NCBI GenBank assembly: GCA_015903995.1
Contig: JABMDK010000002.1
Location: 168,607 to 215,666 of the forward strand
Source of the DNA: Nitrospira sp.
Lineage (GTDB): Bacteria > Nitrospirota > Nitrospiria > Nitrospirales > Nitrospiraceae
Length of the DNA stretch: 47,060 bases
Reading direction: 5' to 3'
Shown here piece after piece: positions 34,614 through 42,917 of this stretch. Each line of letters begins with the position of its first letter. Position 1 is the stretch's first letter. Below the pieces are notes generated by a model that worked only from the letters and a program-made list of their open reading frames with translations, did not search any database and was not told the DNA's origin. The position numbers were made by a program, and so were the translations under genes.

Positions 34614-36062
34614 TTACGAAGCCTTCTTCGTCGTACGTTTCGCTCCTTGGAGTGCCTCAGCGACAAGTTCTAATTTCATGCCGCGAGACGCTTTCATCAG
34701 CACGGCATCACCAGGTCTGACGATCGTTTTCACTGCAACAGCAGCCGCACGCGCATCCGGCACTTCGAGTATGTGGGATGGACCCAGCCCAGCCCGCCTT
34801 GCCCCTTCGGCGAGGTTTCGTCCTAACGGCCCACACGCCACGAGCTGATCAATGCCTTGGCCTGCCGCGAATTCGCCGACTTCCTCATGCATCTGAACAG
34901 CATTGGGGCCGAGTTCCAGCATATCTCCAAGCACGGCAATTTTCTTCCGCTTCGCCTTTGTTTGCGCGAGCAGCCGAACCGCAGCTTTCATAGAGGCCGG
35001 ATTGGCATTGTAACAATCAATGATCAACTTCACGCCCTGACTCACTCGCACCTGCGACCGCATGGCAGCGGGCCGGAAACGGGCCAAGCCCAGAGCAATG
35101 CCCCCTCCGGACAAGCCTAAAATCGAACCGACCGCTGCTGCCGCCAAGGCATTGGTGACATTATGGTCCCCCTGGACTCGAATATGAACCATGGTGCGGC
35201 GGACCATTCCCGGGAGCAGCAGCCGAAAGATCGTCCCATTGCGCCCGTCGGACTTCAGATCCATCGCACGGACGTCGGCCTTCGCTGAAAAGCCAAACGA
35301 CACCACACGACAGCGCGCTCGCGCGGCAAGGTAGTCGTAATACGAATCATCTGCGTTGAGAACGGCAACCCCATCAGGTGGGAGTAGATCGAGCATCTCC
35401 GCCTTTGCCTGAGCCGACACCTCCATCGTCCCGAAAAACTCCACGTGGTCTGGGCCGATGTTCGTAATGATTCCGATCGTCGGTCGAGCCATTTCACACA
35501 GCCTGGAGGTCTGACCGACATTATCGACTCCCATCTCGATGACCGCTCCCTTGTGTCGCTCGTTGAGGCGGAGCAGTGTCTGCGGAACTCCCAGTCGGTT
35601 ATTCAAATTGCCTTCGGTCTTGAGGATTTTCCAGCGATGCGCCATGACACTGGCGACCATTTCTTTCGTCGTCGTCTTACCATTGCTTCCTGTGACGGCA
35701 ACGACAGGAATGTGAAATCGGCTTCGGTGATAGGCGGCCGATTGCTGATACGCATGGAGTGGATCGCTGACGCCGAAGACAAACGGCTGCATCCGTTTCG
35801 AGCCACGTTTTACGGAAATCGCTGACACATCGTAAGAATCGAGTACGATCGCTCCAACTGCTCCACGCGACAGCGCCGTGGCCACAAAGTCGTGACCGTC
35901 GAATCGATCTCCCTGCAGCGCGAAAAAGAGATCACCAGGTTGCAGAGACCGCGTATCGAGGCTGATTCGCCGAATACGCTGCTTCGCCCAACCCGCGGCA
36001 TCGCCGGCCAAGACTTTAGGGCTGATCACTTCCCGCAATTCCTCGACGGTAAACAACGTCAT
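34614..36062 (-). CDS. murF: UDP-N-acetylmuramoyl-tripeptide-D-Ala-D-Ala ligase
   Basis: A 482-residue Mur ligase that attaches D-Ala-D-Ala to the UDP-MurNAc-tripeptide, completing the soluble precursor. It shows the N-terminal ISLDTRSLQPGDLFFALQGDRFDGHDF, the ATP loop AVTGSNGKTTTKEM, NLNNRLGVPQTLL, GVDNVGQTSRL, IDCYNANPASMKAA and VLGDMLELG. The ATG at 36060-36062 begins the conserved TLFTVEEL; a GTG six codons upstream is less likely. It is 41 bases after murE and uses the dipeptide made by Ddl. Confidence 0.96.
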   Translation of the reverse strand: MTLFTVEELREVISPKVLAGDAAGWAKQRIRRISLDTRSLQPGDLFFALQGDRFDGHDFVATALSRGAVGAIVLDSYDVSAISVKRGSKRMQPFVFGVSDPLHAYQQSAAYHRSRFHIPVVAVTGSNGKTTTKEMVASVMAHRWKILKTEGNLNNRLGVPQTLLRLNERHKGAVIEMGVDNVGQTSRLCEMARPTIGIITNIGPDHVEFFGTMEVSAQAKAEMLDLLPPDGVAVLNADDSYYDYLAARARCRVVSFGFSAKADVRAMDLKSDGRNGTIFRLLLPGMVRRTMVHIRVQGDHNVTNALAAAAVGSILGLSGGGIALGLARFRPAAMRSQVRVSQGVKLIIDCYNANPASMKAAVRLLAQTKAKRKKIAVLGDMLELGPNAVQMHEEVGEFAAGQGIDQLVACGPLGRNLAEGARRAGLGPSHILEVPDARAAAVAVKTIVRPGDAVLMKASRGMKLELVAEALQGAKRTTKKAS

Positions 36063-36103
36063 CTGAAAGCTTCCGTCCACCTACCGGTCCCGACATCCGT
36101 GGA

Positions 36104-37606
36104 CTAGACGCGGGTTCCGAGTCGTTCGATGGCGTCACGCGCCACCTCGCGATCATCAAAATGAACTTTCTTCGTGCCGATAATCTGGTAATCTTCGTGC
36201 CCTTTGCCGGCGATTAGCACCATATCGGCATTGTGGGCCTCCCGCACCGCTGCCTCGATGGCTTCTCGCCGATCGGGCACTTTTCGGTACTGGACATGTG
36301 GCCGTTGCCGCAGCGCTTCGATCACCCCAACTTCTACTTGTTCCAAGATTGAAAGAGGGTCCTCGGTTCTGGGATTGTCCGACGTCAATATCACGACGTC
36401 GCTGTAACGCACAGCCGCTCCTCCCATCTTCGGCCTCTTTCCTCGGTCGCGGTCTCCACCGCACCCAAAAACCGTGATGATGCGGCCTGTTTTCAGTGCT
36501 TGTGCCGCCGTCAGCAATCGGACCAGCGCGTCTTCGGTGTGGGCATAATCCACGGCCACTGTAAAGGGCTGGCCCGCGATCACTCGTTCGAACCGTCCCG
36601 GTACGTGAGTCACCCTCGCCACAGCTTCACGAACTTGTGCCGGTGTAGCCCCTGCATGAAGCGCAACCCCGATGGCAGCAAGAAGGTTGTAGACATTGTG
36701 CTCACCCACAAGATGACTCTCGATGGGGAAGTTCCCGGCCGGGGTCGCGACAGTGAAGGTTGTTCCCTCAAGAGACAATCGCACCGCTTCCGCCCGCAGA
36801 TCGGCCTTAGCCTTTAAGGCATAGGTCCATACCGGAGCGGGGCAGCACTCGACAATGCGATGTCCATAGGGATCATCGATGTTGACGATCGCCCGTTTAT
36901 TCGTCTTGAGCCCTCTCGTTAACCCTGTAAAAAGTCTCAACTTCGCCTGAAAGTACTCTTCCATGGTTTTGTGAAAATCGAGATGATCCTGAGTCAGATT
37001 CGAAAAGACCGCCACGTCATATTCGCATCCGCTCGTGCGGTCCTGTGCAAGGGCGTGAGAAGACACTTCCATCACGGCAGTGGTGCACCCGCCAGCGACC
37101 ATCTCGGCAAGCAGCTGTTGCAGCTCAAGAGAACCTGGTGTCGTATGTGTGGCCGGCATCGAGCGCTCACCGATTTGATAGGCGACAGTCCCAATCAGCC
37201 CTACTGGGTGCCCCAGAGCCTCCAGCAGCGCTTTGCAAATATAGGTCGTGGTGGTTTTCCCGTTCGTTCCGGTCACGCCGATCATCCGAATATGCGACGA
37301 CGGATCTCCATAGAAGCGGCTCCCCAGCAGACCGACCGCCTTTCTGGAGTCGTCTACACGGACAGATGGAAGAGCCACCTCACCCAGCGGCTGCTGCGAC
37401 ACCAATGCGACCATTCCTCCGTTCATGGCCGCCGGAATAAATTCATGTCCATCGACTCGCTCGCCTTTCACGGCGACAAAGAGACTGTGGGGCAAGACAG
37501 CTCGAGAGTCATCGGTGATCGCGGTGACGGGCACGTCCAAATTCCCACGGTGATCAAAAATCCTTACCTGCCCTTCCAGCGCCTGAAGCAGGGTTGCCAA
37601 AGTCAT
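36104..37606 (-). CDS. murE: UDP-MurNAc-L-Ala-D-Glu:meso-diaminopimelate ligase
   Basis: A 500-residue Mur ligase that adds the third amino acid of the stem peptide. It shows ITDDSRAVLPHSLFVAVKGERVDGHEF, the ATP loop GVTGTNGKTTTTYICKALLE, THTTPGSLELQQLL, MEVSSHALAQDR and DHLDFHKTMEEYFQAKLRLF in separate blocks. The DNPRTEDP motif near residue 405 is the signature for meso-diaminopimelate rather than lysine, implying diaminopimelate-type peptidoglycan. Its start follows the ftsI stop by 18 bases. Confidence 0.96.
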   Translation of the reverse strand: MTLATLLQALEGQVRIFDHRGNLDVPVTAITDDSRAVLPHSLFVAVKGERVDGHEFIPAAMNGGMVALVSQQPLGEVALPSVRVDDSRKAVGLLGSRFYGDPSSHIRMIGVTGTNGKTTTTYICKALLEALGHPVGLIGTVAYQIGERSMPATHTTPGSLELQQLLAEMVAGGCTTAVMEVSSHALAQDRTSGCEYDVAVFSNLTQDHLDFHKTMEEYFQAKLRLFTGLTRGLKTNKRAIVNIDDPYGHRIVECCPAPVWTYALKAKADLRAEAVRLSLEGTTFTVATPAGNFPIESHLVGEHNVYNLLAAIGVALHAGATPAQVREAVARVTHVPGRFERVIAGQPFTVAVDYAHTEDALVRLLTAAQALKTGRIITVFGCGGDRDRGKRPKMGGAAVRYSDVVILTSDNPRTEDPLSILEQVEVGVIEALRQRPHVQYRKVPDRREAIEAAVREAHNADMVLIAGKGHEDYQIIGTKKVHFDDREVARDAIERLGTRV

Positions 37607-37624
37607 CGACCATCCCCAGTACGA

Positions 37625-39343
37625 TTATAATTTCCGCGAGGCCATCGCCACCGTGATCGGTGCATCCGACGGCACGCCCAAGTAGCTTAACACCTGCTCC
37701 CCGACACGACTAAACACGGGGGCAGCGGCGGAGCCTCCCGAGGTATCGCCCTGCGGTTCATCAATCACCACCAGCATGGCAAGCTGAGGCATGTCTGCCG
37801 GGACGTATCCGACAAAAGATGCAACCACTCGCGTGGCTGAATAGGTGCCGGTTCGGGGATCGATCTTTTGGGCTGTACCGGTTTTCCCGGCCACCCGGAA
37901 CCCCGAAATAGCCGCCTTCGTCCCGGTGCCGTCCGTAACGACGCCTTCAAGAATCTTCGTCATACTACGAGCTGTGTCCTGAGAAATGACCCGTCGCTTG
38001 ATCTGAGGAGGAACTTGCCTGAGGATCTGTCCATCAGCATCTCGAATTTCCGACACCACGTAGGGTTTCATCAGTACACCGCCGTTCGCGATAGCCGCCA
38101 CAGCAGAAACCATTTGAAGCGGTGTGACCCCGATCTCTTGCCCTATGGAAATAGACGCGACCGAACGACGCCCCCAGTCTTTTGGATTTCTAAATAATCC
38201 GGCCCCCTCCCCAGGGAGGTCGATCTCCGTCCGTTGTCCAAAACCAAATGCCTGGAGATATCGATAGAGCCGCTGCTCCCCCAGTGCCATACCGGTCTTT
38301 GCCGCTCCGATGTTGCTGGACTTCTGAATCACCTGAGCAAAGGACACCCATCCCAATCGCTCATGATCATGAATCACGGTGTTCGCGACCGTCATACGAC
38401 CATGCTCCCCGAATACCATCGAATTCGGCTTTATCACTCGCTCCTCAATGGCAGCCGCAGCCATCATCGTCTTCATGGTCGACCCTGGCTCATAGGCATC
38501 CGTCAGCGCCCTGTTTCGCCAGCGATCAGGACTGAGAGCCGATACGACATTGGGATCAAATCGTGGGCTCACCGCCATGGCCAACACCGCTCCGGTCTTT
38601 GGATCAAGCACAATCATTGTTCCTGACTTGGCCCGCGCACGGCCGACCGCGTCCTCAAGCTCTCTCTCTACGATATACTGAATCACCTCATCGATCGTCA
38701 GCGTGAGGCTATGGCCTGGCGTCGGACTCCGTTCCGTCATGCCCTTGGGAAACACCGTCCGCCCTAACGCATCACGCTGCAACACCATCATCCGCTTCTC
38801 ACCATGCAAGTATGATTCATAGCGATGCTCGACCCCTTCCAACCCCTCGCCATCCATTCCTGCAAAACCCAACACATGAGCCAGAAGCGGCCCTTTCGGA
38901 TAGAACCGCCGCCCTTCCATCACAACCCCGATTCCATCAAGCGATAACCGATCAAGCCGACGCCCCTGCTCAGGATCCAACTTACGAGCCAACCATACGA
39001 AACTCCGCTCCTGTCGAAGTTTTCGTTCCAACTCATCGGTTCTTACATGCAGAATCGGCGACAACTGTCGTGCGACCTTGAGAGGACTCTCTACTGTACT
39101 TGGGACTCCGAATACGGACGGTACCTCCACATTCATGGCTAGAATCTTGCCATGTCGGTCGACGATCGAACCGCGCGCCCCTTCCAGCGATACCGTCTTT
39201 TGATGCTGCCGATCCGCTTTGACAGAGAGTTCAGCGGCTTGCAACACTTGCAACGTGACCAGCCGGAACAGAACGACTCCAAACCCGCACAACAACAGCA
39301 GCAGCAGGACATACCGACGACCGCGAGAAAAGGAACCGGCCAC
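37625..39343 (-). CDS. ftsI: Septal peptidoglycan transpeptidase FtsI (PBP3)
   Basis: A 572-residue class B penicillin-binding protein that crosslinks septal peptidoglycan. An N-terminal membrane anchor (YVLLLLLLCGFGVVLFRLV) is followed by the pedestal domain (RGSIVDRHGKILAMN) and the transpeptidase domain with Ser288-Thr-Met-Lys291, SSN at 342-344 and KTGTAQK in the last sixth. No PASTA repeats are present, so FtsI rather than sporulation or Gram-positive types. The start is GTG and shares one base with the ftsL stop (TAGTG). Beta-lactams would target it. Confidence 0.96.
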   Translation of the reverse strand: MAGSFSRGRRYVLLLLLLCGFGVVLFRLVTLQVLQAAELSVKADRQHQKTVSLEGARGSIVDRHGKILAMNVEVPSVFGVPSTVESPLKVARQLSPILHVRTDELERKLRQERSFVWLARKLDPEQGRRLDRLSLDGIGVVMEGRRFYPKGPLLAHVLGFAGMDGEGLEGVEHRYESYLHGEKRMMVLQRDALGRTVFPKGMTERSPTPGHSLTLTIDEVIQYIVERELEDAVGRARAKSGTMIVLDPKTGAVLAMAVSPRFDPNVVSALSPDRWRNRALTDAYEPGSTMKTMMAAAAIEERVIKPNSMVFGEHGRMTVANTVIHDHERLGWVSFAQVIQKSSNIGAAKTGMALGEQRLYRYLQAFGFGQRTEIDLPGEGAGLFRNPKDWGRRSVASISIGQEIGVTPLQMVSAVAAIANGGVLMKPYVVSEIRDADGQILRQVPPQIKRRVISQDTARSMTKILEGVVTDGTGTKAAISGFRVAGKTGTAQKIDPRTGTYSATRVVASFVGYVPADMPQLAMLVVIDEPQGDTSGGSAAAPVFSRVGEQVLSYLGVPSDAPITVAMASRKL

Positions 39344-39675
39344 TAGAACCTCCCGGTGGGAAGATCATTCCTAGCGACTTTCAGTTCAACCAGCGCAATA
39401 TCTGAAGGACGAACACCACTTGGTCTGGACTGAACGACAATGACTTGTCCTTGTTGCGGCAAGCTCATGCCGAGCTTCTGAGTTGCCAGTTTTGCGATCC
39501 GGTCGGAGGCACTCAATGTAGAAAACTTAACGCGGAGCTCATCCCGTTGACGTTCCAGCATCGTCTTGTCGCGCTTCAACCGTTCGATTTGATAGCCGAT
39601 CCGAACCATGTCTACGCGTTCCCACACAAATACAAACACAAGACAGAGTCCTAGAAAAACGGTGAAGACCTTCAT
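39343..39675 (-). CDS. ftsL: Cell division protein FtsL
   Basis: A 110-residue bitopic membrane protein. The N-terminal helix (VFTVFLGLCLVFVFVW) is followed by a leucine-zipper-like coiled coil (YQIERLKRDKTMLERQRDEL) and the typical end ASDRIAKLATQKLGMSLP. FtsL pairs with FtsB and FtsQ and helps to activate FtsW/FtsI. The family is very divergent, so the call rests on size, topology and position between rsmH and ftsI. Its ATG overlaps the rsmH stop by four bases (ATGA). Confidence 0.88.
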   Translation of the reverse strand: MKVFTVFLGLCLVFVFVWERVDMVRIGYQIERLKRDKTMLERQRDELRVKFSTLSASDRIAKLATQKLGMSLPQQGQVIVVQSRPSGVRPSDIALVELKVARNDLPTGRF

Positions 39676-40604
39676 GAAAGTCCCATCCTCGGTTGACGTT
39701 CAGCCACTCGCAATTTAGCGCTTCGTGATCGGGGATTTGCTTCACACTCCGATTGAGAAGAGAGGATCGGCTTCTTGGTGAGTATGGACAGCGCGGCTTC
39801 CGGCCCTTGTGAGAGGGACCGGAACGTATGCTTCACGATACGATCTTCGAGGGAATGAAAGGCGATCGCGCAGATCCGCCCCCCCGCCGCCAGCACTTCG
39901 GTTGCATCTCGGAGCGCGGGCTCCAAGACATCCAATTCATGATTCACCGTAATGCGAAGCGCCTGAAAGGTCCGCGTGGCACAATGAATCCGTCCATGGC
40001 GGTACGACGCCGGCACGGACCGAGCGATAATAGAAGCGAGTCCCCCTGTGGTCTGGACCGGCTGTCGTTGCCTTTCCTGCACGATAGCCCGAGCAATTCG
40101 CCTGGCATACCGCTCCTCTCCATACTGAAAGATGATGTCCGCAAGCTCGTCTTCAGGGCTGCAGTTCACCAGATCGGCGGCAGTCTTCCCAACCTTTTGA
40201 TCCATACGCATATCCAGTGGACCTTCTCGCTGAAAACTGAACCCTCGTGAGGGATCATCCAACTGTGGAGATGAAACTCCGAAATCAAACAGCACACCAT
40301 CGACCTTTGCGATACCGGATTCAGCAAGGTGCGACTTCAAGTCGCGATAATTTCCTTGTCGCAACACAATACGGTTTCCAAATCGACTCAACCGCCTCTG
40401 GCTGAACTCAATGGCCTGAGAATCTTGGTCTAGCCCTACAAACCTTGTTCCAATAGGGCTGACAGTTAAGAGCATTTCAGCATGCCCACCATATCCCACC
40501 GTGCAATCCACGATTGTGGTAGTTCGATCAGAAACAAGCCAAGAACACACCTCCTGGCCGAGTACGGGGACATGCAAATTTTCACCGATAATATTCTCAC
40601 CCAC
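39672..40604 (-). CDS. rsmH: 16S rRNA (cytosine1402-N4)-methyltransferase RsmH
   Basis: A 310-residue SAM-dependent methyltransferase acting on C1402 of 16S rRNA in the ribosomal P site (old name MraW). It shows HVPVLGQEV at the N-terminus, the SAM loop VDCTVGYGGHAEMLL, DGVLFDFGVSSPQLDDPSRGF in two blocks, GPLDMRMDQ and the C-terminal IAFHSLEDRIVKHTF. The start is GTG with GGAGG only three bases upstream. It is the first gene of the dcw cluster, directly behind the promoter; the usual mraZ in front of it is missing. Confidence 0.95.
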   Translation of the reverse strand: MGENIIGENLHVPVLGQEVCSWLVSDRTTTIVDCTVGYGGHAEMLLTVSPIGTRFVGLDQDSQAIEFSQRRLSRFGNRIVLRQGNYRDLKSHLAESGIAKVDGVLFDFGVSSPQLDDPSRGFSFQREGPLDMRMDQKVGKTAADLVNCSPEDELADIIFQYGEERYARRIARAIVQERQRQPVQTTGGLASIIARSVPASYRHGRIHCATRTFQALRITVNHELDVLEPALRDATEVLAAGGRICAIAFHSLEDRIVKHTFRSLSQGPEAALSILTKKPILSSQSECEANPRSRSAKLRVAERQPRMGLS

Positions 40605-40623
40605 ACGCCTCCACTTCTCCCCA
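40599..40623 (-). promoter_or_regulatory. Three TGGGN-type boxes, candidate MraZ operator
   Basis: Reading the minus strand, TGGGG (40619-40623), TGGAG (40609-40613) and TGGGT (40599-40603) occur with exact 5-base spacers, a 10-base period. This is the direct-repeat pattern described for MraZ binding in the mra leader of E. coli. The last box starts at the second base of the rsmH GTG codon, and all three lie just downstream of the predicted transcription start. One box has A in place of G. Confidence 0.65.
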
Positions 40624-40632
40624 CCTTGACGA

Positions 40633-40660
40633 AGTATACTCTGGCATTTTTGCTTGTCAA
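40633..40660 (-). promoter_or_regulatory. Sigma-70 promoter of the dcw cluster
   Basis: On the minus strand a perfect TTGACA (40655-40660) and TATACT (40633-40638) are separated by 16 bases. Transcription would begin near 40626, leaving a leader of about 22 bases before the rsmH GTG. It is the clearest promoter found for the 20-gene minus-strand cluster. Confidence 0.75.
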
Positions 40661-40866
40661 CAGCCTTTCGGTAACTTAGCGAGGCCTACCTGCAGATAAA
40701 GAAGCGGGGTATATATCGTCATATGACAACCGACATCCGATCGATTTACTCTTTAATTACAATAGGCTACGCAACTTAGCCCTCTGATAAGTGCCAACAC
40801 TTTCCTGGGCCATCAAACTGGTGAAGTTTGATTGACTTCAAGGGGTTTCAATTAGAGAATGCTGTC

Positions 40867-41868
40867 ATGACTCTAAAATATTCGTTTTCCTTATACATAA
40901 GACCATATTTATTCTTCACTCTTCAGTTTCTCTGCCTGGAACAGGTCGATGCAAAGGACTTCAATCCGGATAATCCACTCAACCAACCGGCACTGGTCTA
41001 TTGGTGCTCAAGCAAGACGCCGGACCAACAGATTTCATCTAAAAAGAGCCCTGGCTGTGAGCCGCTCTACGACCAGCAGGCGGCAGAATCTTTTCGGGAG
41101 AACGCACGCCAACAAGGATTTGATCTTCCTGACCGTGACCCGATAAAAATCGCGGAACTGCAGGATGTAGTCTCAAGATTTTCGAACCGTTATCGAACCT
41201 TCCTCTCCTGCTGCTTGACTACCAGCGATGCACCGAGCGAAATCATTGAGATGATTGATGAGGCCAATCACATCCTCCAAGCCGTTCGGCAAAAAGGCGT
41301 CTATAATTCAACGGAGCTGGGGAAGCGCCAAGGAACCAACATTATCGGAATGGTTGCACGTGCTCGGGAAAACCTCTTACGTCTTCAGGATCGCCTGGAT
41401 AAATTAAACAAGGCACAGCAGGGCCTGAAAGAAGTTGACTACGAAACCAGCGGTCGGGTCAAAGTGCAGATCCAGGAGGATGAAGAGACGATCAAGAAGG
41501 AGTTCAAAGCCAAGAAGCCGCCATCATCAGCACCGACCGGGATGGAGATTCAGGATACGGCCTTGCGCTCACGCATTGGAGGAGAGATTGAAGATACCAA
41601 GTTAAACTCCCACTTCGGGGCGGATATCGGAGCCTCGGTTTCTCCCTATAGCAATGTGGTCGAATCACTTCGCCCAAGGAGAAGGGAAGATGGTCACGAT
41701 AGCCAACTCCCCCATCGGCCTGGAGCGGACATGCAAGATACTTCCCTATCCAGCAGCACAGGGTTCGAGGTTGACGGCGCACAGAATCGTGACGGAATCT
41801 CCACCCTCCCACATCGCGGAGTCGGGGCTTCTATTGGAGACTCCGACTTGAACAACAAGAGACGATAG
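40867..41868 (+). CDS. Secreted protein of unknown function with C-terminal degenerate repeats
   Basis: I do not recognise this 333-residue protein. The ATG at 40867 begins a signal peptide (TLKYSFSLYIRPYLFFTLQF, cleaved near VDAKD); a TTG at 40828 would add 13 residues. The mature part has four Cys, including an adjacent pair (SCC), then a helical stretch (RARENLLRLQDRLDKLNKAQQ). The last 110 residues are low-complexity, with recurring units of the form G-x-E/D-I/M-x-D-T-x-L (GMEIQDTAL, GGEIEDTKL, GADMQDTSL, GASIGDSDL). The upstream 260 bases are AT-rich, but I see no convincing promoter for it. It converges on the Asp-box lipoprotein gene, with 7 bases between the stops. Confidence 0.65.
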   Translation: MTLKYSFSLYIRPYLFFTLQFLCLEQVDAKDFNPDNPLNQPALVYWCSSKTPDQQISSKKSPGCEPLYDQQAAESFRENARQQGFDLPDRDPIKIAELQDVVSRFSNRYRTFLSCCLTTSDAPSEIIEMIDEANHILQAVRQKGVYNSTELGKRQGTNIIGMVARARENLLRLQDRLDKLNKAQQGLKEVDYETSGRVKVQIQEDEETIKKEFKAKKPPSSAPTGMEIQDTALRSRIGGEIEDTKLNSHFGADIGASVSPYSNVVESLRPRRREDGHDSQLPHRPGADMQDTSLSSSTGFEVDGAQNRDGISTLPHRGVGASIGDSDLNNKRR

Positions 41869-41875
41869 CTCTTCC

Positions 41876-42892
41876 TCACGGCTTTCCTCCCACCACCGGC
41901 ATGGGCTCCCAGGTTTCCCCCGCATCCTTACTGCGATAGAGACCACTCCCGTTTGTACCGGCATAGAATACCGCCGGATCCATTTCGCTTTGTGCGATGG
42001 CTCTGATATTGGTGGTCGCCAGCCCCCTATTGAGCACCACCCACGTGGCCCCACCATCTTCGCTCCGATGGACACCATCCCGTCCTGTGATGTAGATCAC
42101 GCCGCGCCGCGTTCGGTCGAGCACCATGGCAATGATCATCTGATCAGCAAGAGATTCTCCGATTCGCTTCCAAGCCTTGGCCCCATCCGTTGTTTTATAG
42201 AGCCCTGCGAGCGTGGCGGCGTAGACAGTATCGGGCTCATATGGATCAACCAGTATTGAGGTGACATTCAGCGCCCGAGACGTTTTCACCATATCCGGCG
42301 GCACCAGCCCATTGTTCACTTTTTCCCAGTGACCGGCCTGATCAATCGACTTGTACACACCGCCGCTGGTTCCCGCATACAGAATGGAGGGCCTGGTCTG
42401 GTCCACGCCAAGCGTCACGACCATCAGGACTTCTTTCATACCCTCCATTTTCTTCATCCATTGTTCACCGCCGTTTTTACTTTCAAATACACCCATCGTC
42501 GTAGCGAGAAAGATATGTTGCGCATCGGCAGGATCGAAGAGGAACTGATTCACCACGGACGTAATGGTCGCATCATCAAGCCCGGAACGCATCGAGGTCC
42601 AGCGCTGCCCGCCATCATGGCTTTTGTAGACAGCATCACCCTTCGTGCCTGCATACACCGTTGCGGGATAAACAGGATCGATCGCCATGGCAATCACACG
42701 GGAATAACTCATTCCCTGAGATAGGTTCGACCATGTCTGCCCGGCATCACGGGTCTTATAGATATAGTCGTTCGTCGCAACGTAGATGATATCCGGATTC
42801 TTCGGATGGAGCTGGATGAGAACGATCGGATCACTGCGATTGCAGCCGGCAAGAGAGATCGCGAGAAAGAGGAGAGGGAGCAGAATCTTCAT
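41876..42892 (-). CDS. Lipoprotein with seven Asp-box (BNR) repeats
   Basis: A 338-residue exported protein with a lipoprotein signal (LLPLLFLAISLAGC, lipid-bearing Cys17). It has seven Asp-box motifs of the S/T-x-D-x-G-x-x-W type: YKTRDAGQTW (45-54), YKSHDGGQRW (about 89-98), FESKNGGEQW, YKSIDQAGHW, YKTTDGAKAW, HRSEDGGATW and YRSKDAGETW, spaced about 45 residues apart. Each is preceded by a strand of the VYAGT type. This fits a seven-bladed beta-propeller similar to YCF48/Vps10-like photosystem or sialidase-fold proteins, without recognisable catalytic residues. It probably sits on a membrane facing the periplasm. It follows yajQ by 25 bases and is likely co-transcribed. Confidence 0.8.
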   Translation of the reverse strand: MKILLPLLFLAISLAGCNRSDPIVLIQLHPKNPDIIYVATNDYIYKTRDAGQTWSNLSQGMSYSRVIAMAIDPVYPATVYAGTKGDAVYKSHDGGQRWTSMRSGLDDATITSVVNQFLFDPADAQHIFLATTMGVFESKNGGEQWMKKMEGMKEVLMVVTLGVDQTRPSILYAGTSGGVYKSIDQAGHWEKVNNGLVPPDMVKTSRALNVTSILVDPYEPDTVYAATLAGLYKTTDGAKAWKRIGESLADQMIIAMVLDRTRRGVIYITGRDGVHRSEDGGATWVVLNRGLATTNIRAIAQSEMDPAVFYAGTNGSGLYRSKDAGETWEPMPVVGGKP

Positions 42893-42917
42893 GAAGTCGC
42901 TGCAACTAGCACGCTAC

